Notes under the pieces: generated by a model | What the model was told of the DNA's origin: nothing | The model's database searches: none | The model's input: only the letters and a program-made list of their open reading frames with translations | Translations under genes and position numbers: made by a program | Shown: positions 18,779 through 29,700 of the stretch, piece by piece | Layout of the letters: each line of letters begins with the position of its first letter | Position numbering within the stretch: position 1 is the stretch's first letter | Assembly (NCBI GenBank): GCA_001661245.1 | Contig: KV454017.1 | Coordinates: forward strand, 495,559 to 559,558 | Length of the DNA: 64,000 bases | Direction of reading: 5' to 3' | Origin: Pachysolen tannophilus NRRL Y-2460 | Lineage: Eukaryota; Ascomycota; Pichiomycetes; Alaninales; Pachysolenaceae

Positions 18779-20809
18779 ATGGCTAAGGATAATAAGAAGA
18801 TTATCAAAGATGAGCGTTTTAGCTCTATGTATAACGATTTTAAATTCAAGCCGCCTAAAACCAAGAATTTGAAGGTAAAAGTTGATGATAGATTCAGTAA
18901 AGATGAATTAGACATTTATAAGAAAAAGGCAAAGGTTGACAGATATGGAAGAAAGATTAAAGAAGACGGTGGTAAAAACAAAGATTTTGAAAAATTTTAT
19001 GAGATGGAGAAAGAAGAAAAAGAAAAATCTGAGAAGGAATCTTCTGATGAACTGGAAGACGATGAACGTGAATTAAAGGTTGATGCAGTTGATACAATTG
19101 ATAAATCTGAATCCACATCGGAATCGGAATCCCAATCCGAATCAGATTTGGAATCTGAATCAGAATTAGAAGGTTTGGATAGAGCGAGAGGAGAAGGTTT
19201 GGAGTCATCTTCAGATGAAGATGAGGATTCAAGTGTTTCTTCTGAGGAAGAAGAGGTTGAAGAATCTGACGGTGAAACAGAAGTTGAAATAGAAGATTCC
19301 AAGCCAGAAGAAGGTGAACCAACTTATAGATTTGCTGTTGTCAACATGGATTGGGATAATGTGAAGACGGATGATTTATTTGCCACTTTCAGTTCTTTTT
19401 TACCTGTTGGAGGGTCTATTAAAGATATTTCAATTTATCCTTCTGAATTTGGAAAAGAAAGAATGCAAAAAGAAGAACTTGAAGGTCCTCCAAGAGAATT
19501 ATTTAAGAAATCTTCCTCGTCATCTAAGAAGGGAAAGGATAATAAAAACAATGATGAAGAAAGTGAGAGTGAGAGTGATTCAGATGTTTCAGATTTAGAA
19601 GCTGCTGCTAAAAAATTATATGAAGATGACGATGGTAAAGAGGATTACGATTCAAAAGCATTACGTCGTTACCAATTGCAAAGACTTCGATACTATTATG
19701 CTGTTGTTACTTGTGATTCAGTTGCCACAGCACAAAATATCTATCAGAATTGTGATTCTACAGAATACGAATCTACTGCAAATTTGTTTGATTTAAGATA
19801 TATACCAGATGATATGTCATTTGAAGATGAAGAGCTGACCCAGAAAACAACAAGATTAGGCAAAAATTATAAACCTACTCCTTTTGTCACTGATGCTTTA
19901 CAACATTCTAAAGTTAAGTTAACTTGGGATGAGACACCAGCTGAGAGAATACAATTATCAAATAGATCTTTTACTCAAAGAGAAATTGAAGAAATGGATT
20001 TCAAAGCATATCTAGCTAGTGATTCAGATGAAGAAAGTGAAAATGGTGCAGGTGACTTGAAAAATAAGTATAAACTGTTGCTGGAGAGCAGTGGTAAGAT
20101 TGGTAACAAGAGTATTTTCGGCGGTGCTGCCCATGAAGAAGATGATGGAGATGTTGATTTTGAAGTCACATTCACACCTGGATTAGCAGAAGGATCTAGA
20201 CAGAAGGAGGATACAAACAAAGAAGAAACAACTGTTGAAAAATTGAGAAGAAAAGAAAAAGAAAGAAGAAAGAAGAGAAAGGAAAAAGTTAAAGAAATCA
20301 AGAAACAACAGGATGAAGGACTCAAAGAAAAGAAGAAGGAACTTTCAAGTTCCAAAAGGAAAACTAGTAAAGATCATACAAGTAGTAAGGATGATGAACC
20401 TGATAATAAAGCAGAATTAGAATTACTAATGATGGACGATCAATCGGATGAACAAAAGAATCATTTCAACATGAAAGATATAATAAAAGCCGCAAAATCG
20501 CAACACAAGGGTAAGAAACATAACAAGAAGAAGAATTACGACGAAGAGAATCTTCAAGCTGATTTCAAACCTGATTTAAGTGATGATAGATTTAATGAAA
20601 TATTTGAAAATCATGAATTTGCTATAGACCCAACAGCACCACAGTTTAAGAAAACCGCTATCATGAGTCAAATCATTGCGGAAAAAAACAAGAGAAGAAA
20701 AGACGATAAAAAGGAATCTAAGGGAAACGTTAACAAGAAACACAAGAAGGGTACTACCAGTAGTAACGAATTAGATTCATTGGTGGGGAGATTAAAGAAT
20801 AAACATTAA
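18779..20809 (+). CDS. ESF1: Nucleolar pre-rRNA processing factor Esf1
   Basis: 676-residue nucleolar protein needed for early 18S pre-rRNA cleavages in the small-subunit processome. The family N-terminus is plain: KDERFSSMYNDFKFKPPKTK, DDRFSKDELD, then KVDRYGRKIK. A long Asp/Glu/Ser region follows. The conserved core reads AVVNMDWDNVKTDDLFATFS, IYPSEFGKERMQKEELEGPP, RRYQLQRLRYYYAVVTCDS, STANLFDLRYIPDDMSF and ALQHSKVKLTWDETPAERI. The NUC153-type C-terminal block (DDRFNEIFENHEFAIDPTAP) precedes a Lys-rich tail. The start is the ATG at 18779, the first in frame after the promoter motifs. The gene is divergent from RTC5 and followed by a minisatellite. Confidence 0.93.
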   Translation: MAKDNKKIIKDERFSSMYNDFKFKPPKTKNLKVKVDDRFSKDELDIYKKKAKVDRYGRKIKEDGGKNKDFEKFYEMEKEEKEKSEKESSDELEDDERELKVDAVDTIDKSESTSESESQSESDLESESELEGLDRARGEGLESSSDEDEDSSVSSEEEEVEESDGETEVEIEDSKPEEGEPTYRFAVVNMDWDNVKTDDLFATFSSFLPVGGSIKDISIYPSEFGKERMQKEELEGPPRELFKKSSSSSKKGKDNKNNDEESESESDSDVSDLEAAAKKLYEDDDGKEDYDSKALRRYQLQRLRYYYAVVTCDSVATAQNIYQNCDSTEYESTANLFDLRYIPDDMSFEDEELTQKTTRLGKNYKPTPFVTDALQHSKVKLTWDETPAERIQLSNRSFTQREIEEMDFKAYLASDSDEESENGAGDLKNKYKLLLESSGKIGNKSIFGGAAHEEDDGDVDFEVTFTPGLAEGSRQKEDTNKEETTVEKLRRKEKERRKKRKEKVKEIKKQQDEGLKEKKKELSSSKRKTSKDHTSSKDDEPDNKAELELLMMDDQSDEQKNHFNMKDIIKAAKSQHKGKKHNKKKNYDEENLQADFKPDLSDDRFNEIFENHEFAIDPTAPQFKKTAIMSQIIAEKNKRRKDDKKESKGNVNKKHKKGTTSSNELDSLVGRLKNKH

Positions 20810-21133
20810 CGAAAAAGTTGTTAGTCAGTGGTGTCTCAGTGGTGTAAGTGGTGTAAGTGGTGTAAGTGGTGTAAGTGGTGTAGATGGTGTAGATGGTGTA
20901 GGCGGTGTGTACTTAAATAAAATAACAGCCCTTGTTTGTTTATTTTTTTTTTTCTTTTAATTTTTCTAAGCTTGAAATCAGGGCTTGGGAACAGTGTTGT
21001 AGCAAAAAAAAATTTTAAGGTGTAAAGAACGACGATGAGTTGACGAGTATTATGAAAAGAATTAAAAAAAAAATCCTTAAAATAATACTCTTTGATTTGG
21101 AGGCCAGACAATCATAATATCAGACCGGACTAG
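20810..21133. other. Intergenic region ESF1/ERP5
   Basis: 324 bp between two same-strand genes. The first part is the 9-bp minisatellite at 20827-20910. The rest is AT-rich with a short GC-richer patch before the ERP5 start. No regulatory site is recognised. Confidence 0.6.
20827..20910. repeat. 9-bp minisatellite (AGTGGTGTA / GATGGTGTA units)
   Basis: About nine tandem units directly downstream of ESF1: one 11-bp AGTGGTGTCTC unit, five AGTGGTGTA, two GATGGTGTA, then GGCGGTGTG. The reverse complement of the GATGGTGTA units is identical to units of the array at 9187-9273. Confidence 0.9.
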
Positions 21134-21808
21134 ATGAATTTGGGGGCGAAAAAAGTTATTTTTTCATTATTTCTATACTTTAATTATGTTTTGTCCTTAC
21201 ACATATATATAGGACCAGACGAATCAAGATGTTTTTATGAAGATTTACCAAAGGAAACTTTGGTAGTTGGAAAATTTAAGACATATGCTTTTGATAATGA
21301 TAAGAATGACTATGGGGTGGCGTCTACAGATGTTCAAATAGAAATTGAGGTCACGGAAACGTTTGACAGTGATCATGCGGTTGTTCATCAGAAATTACCT
21401 GGTAATGGTGAATTTGTATTCACATCCCTTGGGAGTGGTGAACATAAATTTTGTTTTACGCCAAGAGCAGACAAAAAAAGGCTTCAACTGGGTGATGATA
21501 AATTGAACAAATTTAGATTTTTCCTAGATTTAGTTATAGGGGAAGCCAACGATTATACTGATTCTAAAAAAACTGATACGATAAATTATCTAAATGAAAA
21601 GATAAAAATTATTAACTTAAAATTAAGAGAAATTAAAAGGCACCAGGAATCAATAAGAGATAAAGAAAAAGAATTCAGAAATACATCCGAAGCTGTTAAT
21701 CTTCAAGTTGTCAAATGGACTATTTTCCAAATGTTAATTTTGATCTTAATTGGGGTTTACCAACTAAACTACTTAAGTGGATATTTTAAAAAACAAAAGA
21801 TTCTCTAA
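21134..21808 (+). CDS. ERP5: p24-family cargo receptor (Erp5/Erp1 type)
   Basis: 224-residue type I membrane protein of the emp24/GP25L/p24 family, which cycles between ER and Golgi in COPII and COPI vesicles and helps sort cargo such as GPI-anchored proteins. It has a signal peptide (FSLFLYFNYVLSL), a GOLD domain beginning LHIYIGPDESRCFYEDLPKE with its paired cysteine in GEHKFCFTP, and a coiled-coil stalk (INLKLREIKRHQESIRDKEK). A transmembrane segment (WTIFQMLILILIGVYQL) is followed by a cytosolic tail YFKKQKIL. The tail's KxKxx ending is a COPI retrieval signal. The start is the ATG at 21134. It lies head-to-tail with UBA4, exactly as YHR110W/YHR111W do. Which p24-alpha paralogue it is rests on that synteny. 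Confidence 0.85.
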   Translation: MNLGAKKVIFSLFLYFNYVLSLHIYIGPDESRCFYEDLPKETLVVGKFKTYAFDNDKNDYGVASTDVQIEIEVTETFDSDHAVVHQKLPGNGEFVFTSLGSGEHKFCFTPRADKKRLQLGDDKLNKFRFFLDLVIGEANDYTDSKKTDTINYLNEKIKIINLKLREIKRHQESIRDKEKEFRNTSEAVNLQVVKWTIFQMLILILIGVYQLNYLSGYFKKQKIL

Positions 21809-22105
21809 TATCTGTATATATATATCATATTTAAGAAAAGACGCATTTTCCATTTTTGAAATTTAATAGCATTTTATTTCTCGTAATATTATTATCCTTG
21901 TTTTCTCACCATTTGTAGAATTCAATTTTTATTTCTTCATCATTTTTTACCTATAGATTTGTGCATGTAAGTCATCTGCAAGTCAAATAATTTTTTTTTT
22001 TTTTTTTTTTTTTCACTTAAAAAATAAAATAAAATTTTTATTAGCAAACTTCAAGATATTTTTGTGATTGGAAGAAAAAGTATAGATACCACAAAGGGAC
22101 GGAGA

Positions 22106-23449
22106 ATGACGCTAGATTTTTCTAAGGAAGAGTTGTTAAGTCAGATAGAGTCTTTGAAGAAGGAAAATGAACTGTTGAGGCATCTGAAAATTTACAGTGA
22201 GACGTCACTGGCAGGTGTTGCAGTTGTAACAGCAGCAAATAGAGAATCTTCATTCTCATTAGAAGAGTACAGGAGATACGGTCGTCAAATGACTGTTCCA
22301 GAAGTGGGCATTTCTGGGCAAGTGATGTTAAAAAAGTCCAAAATTTTGGTAGTGGGTGCCGGTGGATTAGGATGTCCAGCTTTGTTATACTTGACAGGTG
22401 CAGGCGTGGGGAAAATTGGTATCGTAGATAATGATGTTGTGGATACCTCGAATTTACATAGACAAGTATTGCATACATCTGAAAACGTTGGGATGTTGAA
22501 GTGTGATTCGGCAAAGAAGTATTTAAATTCGTTAAACCCTCATGTGGAAATTGTCACATTTCCGAAAAGATTATCTAATGATAATATTTTCAATGTTTTC
22601 CTTTCCGATAAGTGGGATCTTATATTAGACTGTACTGATGCTCCACTTACGAGGTATTTAATTAATGATGCTGCTGTTATATGTGGTCTTACAATAGTGT
22701 CTGCATCTGGGGTGAGAGCTGATGGTCAATTGGCAATCTTGAATTTCCAAAACTTTGGACCTTGTTATCGTTGTTTCTATCCTAAACCACCTCCTCCAAA
22801 CTCGGTTTTGTCCTGTCAGGATGGTGGTGTAATAGGACCAGCGATAGGAGTGATGGGTGTCTTGATGGCATCGGAAGCAATAAAAGTGATATGTGGTTCA
22901 TACACTAGGGAAAATTTCAAGCCTTTTTTAAATTTATATTCAGCATATCCTCAACAATCGTTAAGAACTTTTAAAATGAGAAGCAAAGTACCAAACTGTC
23001 AAGTTTGCTCCATAGATAATGACAAAAGAATAATAACAAGGTCAACAATTGAATCGAATGAACTTAATTATAGTGAATGGTGTGGGAAAGTAAGCTATGA
23101 CGTTTTAAAGATGGAAGATAGAGTTAATGTTTCTGAATTTTCTCAGAAAATTGCCAACGATAAAGATAAAGATAATACAATGATCTTGGATGTAAGGCCA
23201 AAAGCACACTTTGATATTTGTCATTTACCAAATTCAATCAATATACCCTATAAAGAATTGTCACAGTTAAAAGAATTTTCCGTTCCTTCAAATAAGACCA
23301 TATATTGCATATGCAGATTTGGAAATGACTCCAGACTCGCTGTGAAGTTTTTGAAATATGAACTAGGCTTACCCAATACCATCTTGGACGTTATTGGAGG
23401 TTTGAATCAATGGTCTGAACAAGTAGATACTCAATTCCCAAAGTACTAG
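22106..23449 (+). CDS. UBA4: Urm1-activating enzyme Uba4 (E1-like plus rhodanese)
   Basis: 447-residue cytosolic enzyme. It adenylates and thiocarboxylates Urm1, supplying sulfur for 2-thiolation of the wobble uridine in tRNAs and for protein urmylation. A short N-terminal coiled coil precedes LEEYRRYGRQMTVPEVG. The adenylation domain has VVGAGGLGCPALLYLTGAGV and IVDNDVVDTSNLHRQVLH, and the active cysteine lies in GPCYRCFYP. The zinc cysteines are CYRC and CQVC. The C-terminal rhodanese domain (from ~residue 350) carries ILDVRPKAHFDICHLPNSIN and the persulfide loop CRFGNDSR with its catalytic Cys. The start is the ATG at 22106; a GTG lies in frame 42 nt upstream. Head-to-tail after ERP5. Confidence 0.94.
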   Translation: MTLDFSKEELLSQIESLKKENELLRHLKIYSETSLAGVAVVTAANRESSFSLEEYRRYGRQMTVPEVGISGQVMLKKSKILVVGAGGLGCPALLYLTGAGVGKIGIVDNDVVDTSNLHRQVLHTSENVGMLKCDSAKKYLNSLNPHVEIVTFPKRLSNDNIFNVFLSDKWDLILDCTDAPLTRYLINDAAVICGLTIVSASGVRADGQLAILNFQNFGPCYRCFYPKPPPPNSVLSCQDGGVIGPAIGVMGVLMASEAIKVICGSYTRENFKPFLNLYSAYPQQSLRTFKMRSKVPNCQVCSIDNDKRIITRSTIESNELNYSEWCGKVSYDVLKMEDRVNVSEFSQKIANDKDKDNTMILDVRPKAHFDICHLPNSINIPYKELSQLKEFSVPSNKTIYCICRFGNDSRLAVKFLKYELGLPNTILDVIGGLNQWSEQVDTQFPKY

Positions 23450-23781
23450 CACAAAATTTAAAGTATTACACCAAAAGAAGGTAGTGTGTATTGTTTACAA
23501 AATCCAGTTTAGGAAATCTCATCGCTCTTGTTGTAAAAAATTTTTCACTATCTAAAATAAAGATCTTTTTTAATAATAATATGAAGTTTTTTTTTGTAAA
23601 CCAAGTAGTAATTAAAGAAGAATCTTTGAACAAAGGTAAACTTTACAAAAGTTAAAGCTTCTTTCTTTGTTTTTCTATTCTAATAGCTCTGGATTATAGT
23701 GATTATTATTTTTTTATTTTTTTTATTTTGCAAAAACAAGAAAAAAGAAAAAAGATAATTTCTTAAAAGACTAGACAGTTT
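23450..23781. other. Intergenic region UBA4/MDN1
   Basis: About 330 bp holding the UBA4 3' end and the MDN1 promoter with its PAC/RRPE pair (listed separately). The rest is AT-rich with poly-T tracts. Confidence 0.6.
23518..23547. promoter_or_regulatory. PAC and RRPE motifs upstream of MDN1
   Basis: CTCATCGC (23518-23525) is a perfect reverse PAC core (GCGATGAG). It is followed 10 bp later by AAAAATTTTTCA (23536-23547, RRPE). The pair lies about 235-265 bp upstream of the ATG at 23782 and over 320 bp from the ATG at 23870, which mildly favours the upstream start. Confidence 0.7.
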
Positions 23782-26700
23782 ATGAGTAAGTTATGTTTAC
23801 TAGCGTAATGTTTAATTTTTTTTTCTTTTTTTTTCATTTACTAACAGTTTCCTTATATATGTTTTAGAAATGAATAATGATATAATCATAGACTTGGATA
23901 GCTTCTATAGAAGCTATCGAAACTTCAAGAGTCATTATGAATTGAAAAATATTCCAGATTGCATTGAACTTAAGAGTAGTGATTCTGTTGAACATTCTTT
24001 AGATGAATTATCGAAATTTTTATTAAAAGATTTAGCAGTGTTCCCACTTTATTATTCGTTAAGACCAATTTTCATAGAGTTAACTTCAAGATTAATTACT
24101 AATTTAGATTTGGAGAGTGAAGAATTGCATAAACATAAGTTTAATATACCTGGTTCAATAATTTTGAACTCAATTTGTAAAGTTGTACAATTTTCCGGTG
24201 AACTATTATTATTGGTAGAATGGTTTCTCAAAAGACAAGAGTTTTTCAAACAAATTGAAAAAAAATTGTCCAATAATGTCGCAAATCAGTTTGAGTTACA
24301 AAACTTGTTGTTGGCTTTTTACAGGTTAATCCTTAAAGATAGACAAAAATTTGTTAATTTTGTAAATCCAAAGATTTTATACTCCATTTTAAGAAATGAT
24401 AATTCAACTTTGACCAACAAATTTCTTTCAATTCAACTCTTGTCATTATATTTACAACTTTCAGAATCACTTAAAATTGAAATGATAGAACTATATTTAA
24501 AAAATGAAGAACCAAAAGGGTATTATGAAGGTGATGAATATATTAACTATACTTTTTTATCCGTACTAGAAGCTAAGAGATTGTCAAATTTTACTAAATT
24601 ACCTCCTGCACTGACCTTATCATATGATAATAATAACAAACTCGTTATTGGGCCCGAAAATTTGAGTAAATTGGTTATTTCTGTATGTGGTATTTTACTT
24701 CCAGTTTTAAATAAAGACAATCATAATTATAAATCAGAATTTGTCCCAATAAATAAATCAATTTCACTGTTGAAAAAATTGATTTTCAATTTTAAAGAAT
24801 TTACTCCAACCATATTAATAGGAAAAGCTGGTTCAGGGAAAACTTTTTTAATAAATGAACTTTCAAAGATATCTAATCAACAAAATTCCATTATTAAGAT
24901 CCATTTAAATGACCAAACTGATGCCAAACTTTTATTGGGTACATATATTTCGGATGTCAAACCTGGGACTTTTATATGGAAAAACGGTGTCTTGACTACT
25001 GCTGTTAAAGAAGGAAGACCAGTTTTGATCGAAGACATTGATAAAGCACCAACTGAAGTGTTATCAATTTTATTAACTTTATTGGAAAAGAAAGAAATCA
25101 CTATTCCATCAAGAGGTGAGGTCATCAAAGCAGCAAATGGATTTCAATTAATTTCTACTATACGTATTGCAAACGATGCAAATGAACTGCAGATTCCTGA
25201 TTTAATTGGATTGAGATTATGGAACATTATAACATTGCAACCTTTGGATTACAATGATTTAATGAGAATCTTGAGAGAAAAATACCCCTTATTGGTTAAT
25301 CTTTTACCTAATTTCATCAAATTATTTTCAAAAATTATTGAAATTTACAATACGAGGAAATTCATTAGTTTAAATAAAGGTTCTAAACCTAGAGTAATAA
25401 CGACTAGAGATTTAATGAAATTCTGTGGTAGATCTAACAAATTACTAATGAATAATGGTGCTAAGTCTTCAGAGCAATTATTAACAACTGAAATTTATGA
25501 TTTGCTTTTCCAGGAAGCCGTAGATTGCTTTACAAGTTCAATTGTTGAGATTACCCCATTGAATTGGATAATTAATGAAATTGGCCAGACTTTAGAAGTT
25601 CCTTCATCGAGAATTCAATTATTTTTAAATAAGAACATTCCAATTTTTGAAAATTATGATGATCATTTAAAGATTGGTAGAGCCCTTTTGAATAAATCGA
25701 CTACTTCTGCTACATTAAAGAAAGCTAGATATTCTTCTTCCTTTGCTAAAACCAATCATTCCTTAAGATTGATGGAGCAAATTGGAGTTTCAATATCGAT
25801 GTGTGAGCCTGTATTGCTTGTTGGTGAGACCGGTACCGGTAAAACTACGGTGGTTCAACAAGTGGCAAAAATGCTTAATAAGAAACTAGTAGTAATCAAT
25901 GTTTCCCAACAAACAGAGATTGGCGACTTATTAGGTGGTTACAAGCCAGTAAATACTAAAATAATAGCATTACCATTACAGGAATTATTTGATAATTTAT
26001 TTCACAGAACTTTCAGCATTAAAAAAAATGCTCAGTTTATGGAAATACTTTCCAAATGTTTTAACAAAAATCAATGGAAAAATGTCATTAGATTATGGAA
26101 GGAAGCTGTCAAAATGGCTAAAAATCATTTATCGGAGAAGAAAAATGAAGATTTAGAAGTTGATAATAATGAGAATGGCAACAATACCCCAAAAAAGAAA
26201 AGGAAATTGGATCACAACGAAAAAAAATGGTTAATGGATCAGTGGAATGATTTTAATCTAAAAGTGCTGGACTTTGAAAAACAAGCAATTGATATTCAGA
26301 ACTCCTTTGTTTTTCAATTCATTGAAGGTTTACTAGTAAAAGCAGTAAGAAACGGTGATTGGCTATTGTTAGATGAAATAAATTTGGGTTCATCTGAGAC
26401 ATTAGAAAGTATTTCAGATTTGCTATCCGAGAAACTTGAAGAGAGAAATATTTTACTTTCTGAAAAGGGGGAAATTGAGAATATCGAAGCACATACAGAT
26501 TTTAGAATATTTGCATGTATGAACCCTTCTACAGATGTAGGAAAGAAAGATTTACCTGTTAATGTGAGATCAAGGTTTACTGAAATTTATGTTCATTCTC
26601 CGGATAGAGACCTAACAGATTTATTGATGATAATAGATCAATACATAGGTAAGTATTCATTGAGTGATGAATGGTGCGGAAACGATGTAGCTCAATTATA

Positions 26701-29700
26701 CCTAGAAGCAAAAAGATTAGCAGAAAATAATCAAATTGTTGATGGTGCTAATAAGAAGCCGCATTTTAGTATTCGTACATTGACAAGAACATTGCTATAT
26801 GTTTGCGATATTGTTTCAATTTATGGATTACGTAGATCTTTATACGAGGGTTTTTCAATGAGTTTCACAACTCTTTTAGATGCCGACTCAGAAAAAATAT
26901 TGAAACCAATTATAGAGAAATATACAATTGGCAGGTTAAAAAATCAGAAATCAGTGTTGAGTCAGATACCACCAAATCCTTCATCACCAGATGATCAGTA
27001 TGTTCAATTCAGACACTATTGGATGAAACATGGGCCTAATGAATTAAAACCACAACCACATTATATTATAACACCTTTTGTCGAGAAAAATATGTTGAAC
27101 TTAGTAAGGGCTACTAGTGGAAGACAATTTCCAGTTTTGATTCAAGGGCCAACATCAAGTGGTAAAACCTCAATGATAAATTATTTAGCAAATATAACGG
27201 GTCACAAATTTGTAAGAATTAATAATCATGAACATACTGATTTGCAAGAATATTTGGGATCATATATAAGTGACCAGACAGGTAAATTAGTATTCAAAGA
27301 AGGAATATTGGTTGAAGCTTTAAGAAAAGGTTACTGGATTGTTTTAGATGAATTGAACTTAGCACCAACAGATGTTTTAGAAGCATTGAATAGATTATTG
27401 GATGACAACAGAGAATTATTGATACCTGAAACTCAGGAGGTTGTTCATCCTCATCCTGATTTTATGTTGTTTGCTACACAAAATCCTCCTGGGCTTTATG
27501 GAGGTAGGAAGATTTTATCGAGAGCTTTTAGAAACAGATTTTTGGAACTACACTATGATGATATTCCACAGGATGAATTAGAAACTATATTGAAAGAAAG
27601 ATGTCAGATAGCTCCATCTTATTGTAAAAAAATAGTGGAAGTTTACAGACAGTTGACCATTCAACGACAATCTACGAGATTATTCGAGCAGAAGAACTCT
27701 TTTGCAACTTTAAGAGACTTATTTAGATGGGCTGAAAGGGAAGCCATTGGATACGATCAGTTAGCTCTGAATGGTTACATGTTGCTTGCTGAAAGAGTAA
27801 GAAGAGAAGATGAAAAGCTGCTAGTTAAGCAAGTGTTAGAGAAAGTTATGAAGGTAAAATTGAATATGGCAGAATATTATCGTAGCTTAGAAAACGAGGA
27901 TTTGATAAACTCTGCGAGTGATGTTATTTGGACGAAAGCTATGCGTCGTTTATCAGTGCTAGTGATAAGTGCTTTAAGAAACAATGAACCAATATTGTTG
28001 GTCGGTGAGACCGGCTGTGGAAAGACTACAATTTGTCAATTAATTGCTGAATTTACTAAGAAAAAGTTGATAACTGTAAATGCACATCAAAATACCGAGA
28101 CTGGAGATATTTTAGGTGCACAAAGGCCTATGCGTAATAGATCAGAAATACAGCAGAAGATAACTTCAAAAATTATAGAAGTTTTCAGCACTGAGGGTAT
28201 TGAATATGAAAATGACGACAAGCACGATTTTGATAAACTTTATAATAAGTTTTTACTGGTTTCATCTTTTGGGAAAGTAGACTCTGCTTTGATTGATGAG
28301 ATTAAAAAATTAAACCAATCATTGCGAGTTCTTTTTGAATGGTGTGATGGTCCTTTGATTCAAGCTCTTGAAAGTGGTAATTTCTTTTTGTTAGATGAAA
28401 TCTCACTAGCTGATGATGCAGTCTTGGAAAGATTAAATTCAGTATTAGAGCCAGAAAGAAGCCTTTTATTGGCTGAAAAGGGAACCACAGATGCATTAAT
28501 AGTTGCCAGTGATGGATTTGAATTTTTGGCAACTATGAATCCAGGAGGTGACTACGGTAAGAAGGAATTATCCCCTGCATTAAGAAATCGTTTTACTGAA
28601 ATATGGGTTCCATCTATGGACGACTTCGAAGATGTTAGACAAATAGTTGGAAGCAAGTTAGTACCTCAAGCAAAGAGTTTATGTAAACCTTTGGTATCAT
28701 TCGCCGAATGGTATGGTAAAAAATTTGGAGGCGGAGATACATCCAATGGTGTAATTTCATTAAGAGATATCCTTGCTTGGGTTCAATTTATTAACTCATC
28801 GCTTTTCAAAATTGGAAATGCTAACCTGTGTTTGTTACATGGAGGTTGTATGGTATTTATTGATTCTCTTGGTACTAATAATACCGCTTTCTTAGCAGAG
28901 AACGAGGAAAATTTAAGAAAACAAAAGCTTGAGTGTCTGAAAATGTTATCGGATTTGGTGAATGAGGACTTGATTAAATATTACTCAGATTCTCCTTCTG
29001 TTTCATTACAGGACAAAACACTTAAATGTGGTTTATTTGAAATACCGCGTTTACCAGATACTGAGTCATCTGCTTCTTTCAATTTAGAAGCGCCAACAAC
29101 AGCTACAAACGCCATGCGTGTAGTAAGAGCCATGCAAGTTCTGAAACCGATTTTATTAGAAGGTAGTCCTGGTGTAGGAAAAACTTCGTTAATTTCCGCT
29201 TTAGCAGCAGCCACGGGCAATAAGTTAACACGTATAAATTTGTCAGAACAAACTGATTTGATTGACTTGTTTGGATCGGATGCTCCAGCAGAAGGTGGTA
29301 ATACCGGAGAGTTTGCTTGGCGTGATGCCCCGTTTTTAAGGGCAATGCAAAAAGGTGAGTGGGTTCTATTAGATGAAATGAATCTTGCTTCTCAATCTGT
29401 ATTGGAAGGTCTAAATGCGTGTCTAGATCATAGAGGTGAGGCATATATTCCTGAATTGAATAAATCATTTAACCGTCATGAAAATTTTGTTGTTTTTGCT
29501 GCTCAAAATCCACAATATCAGGGTGGTGGAAGGAAGGGTTTGCCAAAGTCATTTGTTAATCGTTTCACAGTTGTTTATGTCAATATGTTGACTTCTGTTG
29601 ATTTAAATTTAATTTCGCATCACATATATCCAAATATTGACCCCGATATTTGTTCGAAGATGATTGAATTTATTTCTAAGTTAGAAGAAAATGTAGTTAT

